Source: a bacterium
Lineage (GTDB): Bacteria; Patescibacteriota; Microgenomatia; Levybacterales; UBA12049
Direction: 5' to 3'
DNA length: 13,229 bases
Assembly: GCA_021852095.1 (NCBI GenBank)
Contig: JAJZOC010000004.1
Coordinates: 1 to 13,229, forward strand
Shown here: positions 6,940 through 12,241 of the stretch, piece after piece
Layout of the letters: every line of letters starts with the position of its first letter
Numbering within the stretch: position 1 is the first letter of the stretch
Position numbers and translations under genes: made by a program
The notes under the pieces: model-generated
What the model saw: the letters and a program-made list of their open reading frames with translations, nothing else
The model's database searches: none
Told to the model about the DNA's origin: nothing

Positions 6940-7035
6940 AACTATATCAAGCAGTTGAAGGGATTGTTTGATAAAGAACGATAGCTCTTCCCTCTTCTCT
7001 ATCTTTTAATCTATAAAAATCGTATTTTATTTCTA

Positions 7036-7896
7036 CTATACGAAGGTCGAAAACATTAGTAAAGAAAATACAATCGCGCCAACCCAAATATATTCCCAAA
7101 TTATTCCTTTAAATAATCTTTTATCTAGCCATGCCTGTGATAGTCCAATAACTATATACAAAAAACCCGTAAGAAATATAGCAATTATTGTAGAATTAGC
7201 AGGCCAAAATCCCAACACTAACGAAAATTCAAATAAACAAACAGATAAAATAACTGTCCAATTAATCTTATTCGATAATGAACTATCCAATTCTACAGTC
7301 CATATGGACTGTAGAATCAAACAGAATGCTGATAAAAAAATGATAAACGCAGTTAAAACAATAGACAAATCAAAAGAAAAAACAACATCAGAAAAGAAGA
7401 AAAAAGCAATAATAGTAAGCAAAAAAGATACTATTCTCGCTCCGGAGATAAGTCCTATCGTCCGAACAGACGCTACTAAAAAAATATTTTGTGCTAGAAA
7501 AAGGGAATAAAGTCCAACAGCATATAATGCAGTTATAAATATCCTTGTTAAAAAACGCGCGGGAGCCAGAAAATAAAATAATCCAAATGATAGAGTATAA
7601 AAGAATGGAAGTATAAACGCATATAAATAATATTTTATATTATTACCTTTTATATCACGGCGTAAGCAGAAAAAAAATAATAAATCTGTAAATACAGCGA
7701 GCAATATAACAACAAAAAATCCAGACTTACTTAATAAATTCTCTGAAAAAAATAACCCAGCAGAAAGAGTCAATACCGAAATAACAAATCTCTGCCTTTT
7801 ATTAGTAATAAAGATTTCTGATTTTTGGATAAGACCATTAAGTCTATAGGTAAAGCGCGTCCTTTTTCTCCTGGTTAGAAATATCGAATGTCCCAT
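7036..7896 (-). CDS. Polytopic membrane protein of unknown function
   Basis: 286 residues. A basic N-terminal tail (RRKRTRF, TNKRQR) precedes about nine hydrophobic helices at roughly 37-53, 58-77, 88-111, 116-133, 152-170, 176-197, 212-231, 234-252 and 267-284. There are few charged residues in the helices and no transporter or enzyme motif that I recognise. By the positive-inside rule the N-terminus is cytoplasmic. The ATG lies 8 nt after the yebC stop, with no SD, so it is probably translated from the yebC transcript. The family looks like the lineage-restricted membrane proteins common in CPR genomes, but I cannot name it. The gene is real by length and composition; function unknown. Confidence 0.75.
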   Translation of the reverse strand: MGHSIFLTRRKRTRFTYRLNGLIQKSEIFITNKRQRFVISVLTLSAGLFFSENLLSKSGFFVVILLAVFTDLLFFFCLRRDIKGNNIKYYLYAFILPFFYTLSFGLFYFLAPARFLTRIFITALYAVGLYSLFLAQNIFLVASVRTIGLISGARIVSFLLTIIAFFFFSDVVFSFDLSIVLTAFIIFLSAFCLILQSIWTVELDSSLSNKINWTVILSVCLFEFSLVLGFWPANSTIIAIFLTGFLYIVIGLSQAWLDKRLFKGIIWEYIWVGAIVFSLLMFSTFV

Positions 7897-7904
7897 ATTT
7901 TTTA

Positions 7905-8636
7905 TTAGATTCTTGAGAGATTTGTATATACTTTTTGGACGTCATCCAAACTCTCAAATTCATCAATTAAGGCAAGAATCTTGGCATAAGAAGATTCATC
8001 TTCAACATTTACAGTTGTTATCGGCTTTTTGATAATCTCTGCGGCTTCTATATCCAACCCAGAAAGCGTATCTTTTACTTTTGTTAACTCTTCCGGTTTT
8101 GTGTATATAATAACTTCTGTTTCGTTTATATCTGCTATATCCTCTGCCCCGGCATCAGCCGCTAGTAAAAAAATTTCGTCTGTTGTCTGTTTATTTTTAT
8201 TTACGGTAATTGCTCCTTTTATTTCAAATTGGTAGGAAACGGAACCGGAATTAGCTAATGTTCCTCCCCCTTTATTTAAAATATTCCTAATTGCTGATAT
8301 ACTTCTCTGTTTATTATCTGTTGCAACATCTATAATAAACGAAACTTTTCCAGGACCAAATGCCTCATAGGAAACCTCTTGAAGCTCGTTATCGTTATCT
8401 CCCTTGCCAATTCCCCGCTCTATAGCCCTTGCGATTTTTTCTTTAGGCATATTTTCGGCTTTTGCCTTTTCTATAAACAAACGGAGTCTTGGGTTCTGAT
8501 CAGGATCTGCTACTGCGCCGCTTTGGCGAACTGCTATTGTTATAGCATTTGCCAATTTTGTAAATACTTGACCGCGTTTGACGTCTGAAGTTCCTTTTTG
8601 TCTTTTTATTTGAGCCCACTTTGAATGTCCGGACAT
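7905..8636 (-). CDS. yebC: YebC/PmpR (TACO1) family protein
   Basis: 243 residues, the usual length. The N-terminus MSGHSKWAQIKRQKGTSDVKRG is the family signature, followed by FTKLANAITIAVRQSG, the IEKAKAENMPKEKIARAIERG helix and the YEAFGPG motif (about residues 90-96). The family was first described as transcriptional regulators. The mitochondrial homologue TACO1 is a translation factor, and recent work links bacterial members to relief of ribosome stalling on proline-rich stretches. It acts in the cytoplasm. A clear promoter ends 6 nt before the ATG, so the message should be leaderless. The membrane protein gene follows after 8 nt, probably in one operon; the TPR gene is divergent. Confidence 0.95.
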   Translation of the reverse strand: MSGHSKWAQIKRQKGTSDVKRGQVFTKLANAITIAVRQSGAVADPDQNPRLRLFIEKAKAENMPKEKIARAIERGIGKGDNDNELQEVSYEAFGPGKVSFIIDVATDNKQRSISAIRNILNKGGGTLANSGSVSYQFEIKGAITVNKNKQTTDEIFLLAADAGAEDIADINETEVIIYTKPEELTKVKDTLSGLDIEAAEIIKKPITTVNVEDESSYAKILALIDEFESLDDVQKVYTNLSRI

Positions 8637-8642
8637 ACTCTA

Positions 8643-8671
8643 ATTATACTTTTCCTGATTGACTTTTGCAA
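8643..8671 (-). promoter_or_regulatory. Promoter of yebC (TTGCAA-17-TATAAT)
   Basis: On the minus strand: -35 TTGCAA (8671-8666, 4/6), exactly 17 bp, then a consensus -10 TATAAT (8648-8643), 6 nt before the ATG at 8636. Initiation about 7 nt past the -10 would fall on the A of the ATG, the clearest leaderless case in the window. An AGGA upstream lies within the spacer and would not be in the RNA. Confidence 0.7.
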
Positions 8672-8687
8672 TAAAAAATAGTAAAAT
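8659..8687 (+). promoter_or_regulatory. Promoter of the TPR gene (TTGACT-17-TAAAAT)
   Basis: -35 TTGACT (8659-8664, 5/6), 17-bp spacer, -10 TAAAAT (8682-8687, 5/6). It predicts a leader of about 17 nt before the ATG at 8712 with no SD. It interlocks with the yebC promoter on the other strand: the yebC -35 lies inside this spacer, so the two promoters could compete. Confidence 0.6.
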
Positions 8688-8711
8688 TCCACCATCTAGC
8701 CCTCACTTACA

Positions 8712-9401
8712 ATGACTGTATTAAAAACACAAGCCATTCAGAGCGCACTTGTGGGTGACTTTGAGAACGCCGCTTCTTTGAATAAGAAAATTATTGAATC
8801 AGATCCGAACGACGTTGAAACTCTTAATAGATTAGCCTTTGCCTATACATCTTTAGGAAAAATCAAAGAAGCAAAAAATGTTTATCAGAAAGTTCTGCAA
8901 TTAGACACTCTCAATTCTATTGCTCTGAGAGGAATCAAAAAACTTAATCAATCATACCCAAATAATATAGCTAAAAAGACAAACGATGGTAACAATCATC
9001 ACCGGGAAATAGTAAGTCCAAAAAACAATATATTTCTAGAAGAAACAGGTAAAACGAAAATCGTGGAACTCATAAATATAGCTGATAAAAAAACAAGTTC
9101 AACTCTAAGAATGGGTGAGTCGATAACTTTATCTATAAAACGTTTTAAAATTTTTCTCCTTAATTCAGATAAAAACTATATAGGAATGCTACCAGACGAC
9201 ATAGGAAAACGGCTAATTAGATTTATAAAAGGAAATTATAGATATGAAGCCTACATAAAATCTATCACGGAAACTTCTATTACTGTTTTTATAAAAGAGG
9301 TAAAAAGATCTAATCTTTTTAAAAACCAACCAACCTTCATATCTCAAGAAAGAAAACGTCTAATAATAGATAAATCATCGCGAAAAAAGTCTGAAGACTA
9401 G
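8712..9401 (+). CDS. TPR protein with C-terminal HIRAN-like domain
   Basis: 229 residues. Residues 3-34 and 37-70 form two tetratricopeptide repeats (ALVGDFENAASLNKKIIESDP, then LNRLAFAYTSLGKIKEAKNVYQKVL). A polar linker covers about 80-130. Residues 132-197 form a beta-rich unit, with GESITL, then NYIGMLPDDIGKRLIRFIKG and ITVFIKEV. Its pattern (short basic strand, YIGxLP, helix with an LI pair, then strands) recalls the HIRAN domain, a DNA-end-binding module. That comparison is by eye and tentative. There is no signal peptide, so it is cytoplasmic. An in-frame TAG at 8697 precludes a longer start. It is divergent from yebC with interlocked promoters and convergent with the 47-aa mini-protein gene. 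Confidence 0.75.
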   Translation: MTVLKTQAIQSALVGDFENAASLNKKIIESDPNDVETLNRLAFAYTSLGKIKEAKNVYQKVLQLDTLNSIALRGIKKLNQSYPNNIAKKTNDGNNHHREIVSPKNNIFLEETGKTKIVELINIADKKTSSTLRMGESITLSIKRFKIFLLNSDKNYIGMLPDDIGKRLIRFIKGNYRYEAYIKSITETSITVFIKEVKRSNLFKNQPTFISQERKRLIIDKSSRKKSED

Positions 9402-9415
9402 AAGACTAATAAAAA

Positions 9416-9559
9416 TCACTTTTGAAATATGACTCTATTTCTAGAAAGCTCTTTTTTAACGAATTTTGTTTCTTTCCTGCTATTCATCCTTAAAAGAGAA
9501 ATAAAAGACATCAAAACCGAAACTACTGCTATCATTAAAACCAAAATTACAAAAAGCAT
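9416..9559 (-). CDS. 47-residue single-pass membrane mini-protein
   Basis: The frame begins at the ATG 9559, 5 nt after the LytR_C stop, and encodes 47 residues: a hydrophobic N-terminal helix (MLFVILVLMIAVVSVLMSFI) and a basic C-terminal tail (RMNSRKETKFVKKELSRNR). An in-frame TTG at 9568 overlaps the upstream stop and has a GGAG 5 nt before it, so the protein may be three residues longer. The tail should be cytoplasmic or nucleic-acid/lipid facing, depending on topology. Its position directly after the LytR_C gene suggests cotranslation with it. I know no family. The orderly TM-plus-basic-tail layout makes it likely to be real. Confidence 0.5.
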   Translation of the reverse strand: MLFVILVLMIAVVSVLMSFISLLRMNSRKETKFVKKELSRNRVIFQK

Positions 9560-9564
9560 AAATA

Positions 9565-10416
9565 TCAAAAATTCTCCGTACTCAAACTATTACCTGCTAT
9601 ATTTATAATTATATCAGATATTCCAGGTTTCGACAGCTTGACAACCTTTAAACCAAATAACTTATGTAATCTATCAACAGTATATGTATATTTTCCAAAA
9701 TATGATATGCTTGATTCTTTCAGAGATGTATCCGTTTGGCTTGTTATCATAACAACATTACCTCCTATATTTGTTATTACCCGCGCCATCCTGGAAGCTA
9801 AACCGGCAACATTAGTATTATTGATAACCTCTATGCTCATTCTATCGTTTAATAATGTATAGTCTGTAAAAATAAGACTATCTAGCTGATCCAGCCTATC
9901 CCTACTCATAGGAAGCTGAACTTCTTTAACAGTTACGTTATCCGGTTTTACGCCTATTGCATATATCCACAATCTAACCAAATCAATCGGCGTCAGGCCT
10001 ATATAGGAATAGTTATTTTTTGATAATAAATAAAATATTTTCGAACTTATTATTCTGCTATTGATTTTAGCAAAATTATCATAATCCTTTTTATTATTAA
10101 AAATAATTCTTGCGTCTATAGGAATTCCTACTAACTCTTGCACATTTTCTTTTGAATGGAAACCGCTCTTAAACTTAACGCTCAAACTAGAGATAGTATG
10201 TTTATCCGGGGCAAAATAAATAATTTCAAATCTTGACGGTGATAAAGAATCACTTACTTCCACATAAAAAGCATGACTCGCATTAAATCTACTCTCCTTA
10301 ATTAAATAGACTCCCCTCAGTATTAAAGATATAAAAAGAATAGATAAAACAAAAAAAATGAATAAAATGATGGGTTTTAAACCATATTTATTGTTTATCT
10401 GCTTCTTGCGCACCAT
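9565..10416 (-). CDS. Membrane-anchored LCP-like/LytR_C domain protein
   Basis: 283 residues. A basic N-terminus (MVRKKQINNKYGLK) and a TM helix (about 13-37) anchor it as a type II membrane protein. The middle, about 62-185, has traces of the LytR-CpsA-Psr (LCP) layout (IIYFAPDKHTISSLSV, then ENVQELVGIPIDARIIF) but lacks the conserved Arg/Asp active-site pattern as far as I can see, so it may not transfer glycopolymers. Residues 192-275 match the LytR C-terminal domain (MSIEVINNTNVAGLASRMARVITNIGGNVV). The family works in envelope assembly. The gene begins 6 nt after the stop of the micro-protein MGSFGGYYKG, and the mini-protein gene follows, so the three form an operon. No SD is visible at the ATG. 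Confidence 0.8.
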   Translation of the reverse strand: MVRKKQINNKYGLKPIILFIFFVLSILFISLILRGVYLIKESRFNASHAFYVEVSDSLSPSRFEIIYFAPDKHTISSLSVKFKSGFHSKENVQELVGIPIDARIIFNNKKDYDNFAKINSRIISSKIFYLLSKNNYSYIGLTPIDLVRLWIYAIGVKPDNVTVKEVQLPMSRDRLDQLDSLIFTDYTLLNDRMSIEVINNTNVAGLASRMARVITNIGGNVVMITSQTDTSLKESSISYFGKYTYTVDRLHKLFGLKVVKLSKPGISDIIINIAGNSLSTENF

Positions 10417-10422
10417 ATTATA

Positions 10423-10563
10423 TTAATAATCTTTCTTCTTTTTGGCAATAATCTCGGGTAGCTTGAAAGAAGGAGCCGTAGAAAAAGATGACAACTTTTT
10501 ATCCTCTTTAAGCTTTTTAGATTTCTTCTTTTCTCCTTTATAATAACCGCCAAAACTTCCCAT
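10423..10563 (-). CDS. 46-residue lysine-rich micro-protein (MGSFGGYYKGEKKK)
   Basis: The ATG at 10563 opens a 46-residue frame: MGSFGGYYKG, then a lysine-rich stretch (EKKKSKKLKEDKK), then SSFSTAPSFKLPEIIAKKKKDY. A strong SD AGGGGGTGA (10576-10568) lies 4 nt upstream, with 7 nt between the last G of the G-run and the ATG. That, and the codon-like composition, make the gene convincing despite its size. It has no membrane helix, is very basic, and could bind RNA or DNA. Similar short proteins starting MGSFGGYYKG occur, as I recall, in CPR genomes, but the function is unknown. It is the first gene of the operon with the LytR_C protein. Confidence 0.75.
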   Translation of the reverse strand: MGSFGGYYKGEKKKSKKLKEDKKLSSFSTAPSFKLPEIIAKKKKDY

Positions 10564-10737
10564 AAAATCACCCCCTATTTAATTTTTAATTTTCAAACTC
10601 CAATTTTCATTCAAATCACAATTTAACAATTTACAAGACATTTGATTCGCCTAGTGTTTTGTTTAAAAATTAAGCCATTGAGATTCCATTGTAAATTGAA
10701 AATTTATTTATATTCTATCTTATCCAAAATCTACGAT
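10564..10737. other. Repeat-bearing spacer between the rluA-family gene and the micro-protein gene
   Basis: This 174-bp spacer holds the micro-protein SD (10568-10576). It also holds an exact 10-bp inverted repeat, CAATTTACAA (10627-10636) and TTGTAAATTG (10689-10698), 52 bp apart. Around these are degenerate AATTTTCAA/TTGAAAATT stretches (about 10580-10607 and 10694-10704) like those inside the neighbouring pseudouridine synthase gene. A promoter for the leftward operon must lie here, but I could not choose a convincing -10. No clear terminator for the upstream operon is visible. Confidence 0.5.
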
Positions 10738-11514
10738 CTATGCAACTTTAAGCTGATCTAAAAATCCCTGCAGTTCCTGCGGGAGCGGGCTTTCTAAAGA
10801 AATGGATTCATTAGATACTGGATGTAAGAAAGTTATCTTTGACGCGTGTAAAAAAGTACGCGAAAGAACCTTTCTGTCTCTTTTGGATATTTTTCGTCCG
10901 GCATAAAGTGGGTCTCCAAAAATAGGATACCCTACGTATTTAAGATGAACTCTTATTTGATGCGTTCTGCCTGTTTGAGGATAGAGTTCCAAAAGAGTTA
11001 GGGGTTCATTGAAAATTGAAAATTGTCCAGCAAAGCTGGATCCCGCTCCGCGGGAAAAATTGAAAATTGTTTTATACCTTGTTTCCGCTTCCCTACCGCC
11101 AGCCAACACACCGAAATGTTTTCTGTTCCAAGGAAGGCGCCCTACAGGAACGACTATTGCGTCTTCGCTCGGCTCCATTTTTCCACGAACCAAGGCAAGA
11201 TAGGTTTTTTTAACCATTCTTTCTTTAAATTGTTTCTGCAAATCTTCAAAAGCCCGAAGAGTTTTTGCAACTAAAAGAATTCCCGAAGTCTCTTTATCTA
11301 ATCTATGTACAATCCCTGCCCGTTTATAAAAATCCGTCTCCTCATCCCCTTTTGAAAATTGGAAATTGAAAATTGGAAATTTATTTTCTATCCAATCTTG
11401 CACCGTTTTCTCCTCTTTTGTTGTATCAGATTTATTAACCGTAATACCGCTCGGCTTATCTAAAACCAAAATCTCCTGATCTTCAAATATAACTTTAATC
11501 TCTAGATTAACCAT
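10738..11514 (-). CDS. RluA-family pseudouridine synthase
   Basis: 258 residues. It should isomerise uridines in 23S rRNA or another RNA. The catalytic motif GIVHRLDKETSG contains D73. The entry motif is IFEDQEILVLDKPSG (9-23), and the C-terminal motifs are LELYPQTGRTHQIRVHL (175-191) and GDPLYAG (200-206). The usual N-terminal S4 domain of RluC/RluD is missing. Two segments look foreign to the fold: about 46-62 (FPIFNFQFSKGDEETDF) and about 149-171 (TIFNFSRGAGSSFAGQFSIF and following). Both are encoded by AT-rich heptamer repeats, and the second includes two perfect DNA hairpins. The start overlaps the Lgt-like gene by 8 nt, so translation is probably coupled. The family is certain; the target site is not. 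Confidence 0.92.
   Translation of the reverse strand: MVNLEIKVIFEDQEILVLDKPSGITVNKSDTTKEEKTVQDWIENKFPIFNFQFSKGDEETDFYKRAGIVHRLDKETSGILLVAKTLRAFEDLQKQFKERMVKKTYLALVRGKMEPSEDAIVVPVGRLPWNRKHFGVLAGGREAETRYKTIFNFSRGAGSSFAGQFSIFNEPLTLLELYPQTGRTHQIRVHLKYVGYPIFGDPLYAGRKISKRDRKVLSRTFLHASKITFLHPVSNESISLESPLPQELQGFLDQLKVA
11008..11069. repeat. Tandem-hairpin element flanked by ATTGAAA repeats, inside a gene
   Basis: Plus-strand order: ATTGAAA heptamers (11008-11025), hairpin TCCAGC-AAA-GCTGGA (11026-11040), hairpin TCCCGC-TCC-GCGGGA (11041-11055), then AAAATTGAAAATTG (11056-11069). ATTGAAAATTG occurs on both sides as a direct repeat. The 62-bp unit lies in frame in the pseudouridine synthase gene and encodes IFNFSRGAGSSFAGQFSIFN. 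The GC-rich hairpins contrast sharply with the AT-rich surroundings. The structure resembles a short palindromic mobile element. Confidence 0.65.
11351..11382. repeat. Second GAAAATTG/GGAAATTG repeat tract in the same gene
   Basis: Alternating GAAAATT and GGAAATT units with a 7-nt period lie in the pseudouridine synthase gene and encode PIFNFQFS in its N-terminal third. It shares the ATTGAAA-type unit with the tract at 11008-11069 but has no hairpin core. It looks like a remnant or partial copy of the same repeat. Confidence 0.5.
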
Positions 11515-12235
11515 TCTTTCTTATTATTTTTAATTTTAAAAAAGCTACTACTCTAGAGAGAACTCTCTCTCTCTTCGCGAAAACCGACACGCATGTGAAA
11601 AATAAAATGACTGAAAAAATGTTTTCTATATTAACTCCTAAAACCATAATCTTATGCGCCTGGTCTCGTAAAAATAAAATCGGGACAAAAAGTGCGTAAA
11701 AAATAAAACCTACGCTTCCATCCTGAAGCTCTCCCCTCTTCTCTTTAGGAAGCAAATATAATAATAAGAAGATCGACAGAAGACAAAGAAAAAGTAATTC
11801 TACAAGATCAATAAAGTGTATATATTTCTGACTAAATAAAAATATAATAATTGTGATAATAAATCCTCCTGTATAGGCAAATAAAAAAGAAGCGCTAAAA
11901 AAATCTAATAATCTCAATCTGGGATTCTTCGGAGGCTTGAAATACACGAAGATAAATACAAAAGCTCCAACCAACGCCCCAAAAAGAGAAAATCCAGGAA
12001 AATATGGAAAAAGAAAAAATACAAACGGGTTTAAAAAGTTATGATCTAAATGTAAAATAGCATAAATCATACGGGAAAAAATTAGAGAACATAATAAAAG
12101 AAGAAACGCGCTATTAAATACCTTCTCTACTGATATATTTCTTTTTAAAAGAAAAAAATCATCACGACTCTGCGCGAAAAGTGAAAAGAAAAAAATCAAC
12201 AAAAAACATACTGTTGGTAAAAAAAGAATCTGCAT
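11507..12235 (-). CDS. Polytopic membrane protein, degenerate Lgt-like
   Basis: 242 residues with about seven hydrophobic helices. The order of features follows prolipoprotein diacylglyceryl transferase (Lgt): a helix ending SRMIYAIL (like GARLxYVL), a PGFSLFGALVG motif (like GGLSxHGGLIG, 80-90), LLDFFSASFLFAYTGG (109-124, where Lgt has D...GRIGNF), a VELLFLCLLSIFLLLYL helix (like the HPxxLYE region), and a last GSVGFIFYALF helix ending in RDQ. The catalytic GRIGNxxN/G region is replaced by AYTGG and the HG histidine is absent. If it is Lgt-derived it is probably inactive or has another role. It starts 6 nt after the MFS stop and overlaps the pseudouridine synthase start, so all three are one operon. 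The homology is tentative. Confidence 0.6.
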   Translation of the reverse strand: MQILFLPTVCFLLIFFFSLFAQSRDDFFLLKRNISVEKVFNSAFLLLLCSLIFSRMIYAILHLDHNFLNPFVFFLFPYFPGFSLFGALVGAFVFIFVYFKPPKNPRLRLLDFFSASFLFAYTGGFIITIIIFLFSQKYIHFIDLVELLFLCLLSIFLLLYLLPKEKRGELQDGSVGFIFYALFVPILFLRDQAHKIMVLGVNIENIFSVILFFTCVSVFAKRERVLSRVVAFLKLKIIRKNG

Positions 12236-12241
12236 AATAAT

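Larger units (their letters stand above)
6243..7035. other. Gene-poor 0.8-kb block between convergent gene groups
   Basis: No convincing protein gene is present. Short protein-like frames occur (for example plus strand from about 6241 to 6352, and about 6470 to 6666), but they lack start codons and SDs and are interrupted, so they may be decayed coding DNA or chance. Visible elements are inverted repeats GTCGCA/TGCGAC (6437-6460), CTGCT/AGCAG (6520-6537), TTAGAT/ATCTAA (6676-6697) and ATGACC/GGTCAT (6802-6818), a DnaA-box 9-mer (6884-6892), and an extended -10 promoter on the minus strand (6931-6939). Nearby genes point into it from both sides. No tRNA, RNase P RNA, tmRNA or SRP RNA signature was recognised. 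Confidence 0.6.

Noticed and set aside
8708..8713. TACAAT as a -10 for the TPR gene
   Set aside because: It overlaps the start codon, so transcription would begin inside the gene, and no alternative downstream start fits the first TPR.
9382..9399. AGTC-TTCA-GACT hairpin followed by Ts on the minus strand, as a terminator for the mini-protein operon
   Set aside because: The stem is only 4 bp (5 with an impossible 2-nt loop), too weak to call as an intrinsic terminator.
10417..10422. TATAAT directly before the ATG of the LytR_C gene
   Set aside because: It abuts the ATG, so an initiated transcript would lose the start codon; the gene is better explained as the second gene of the operon.
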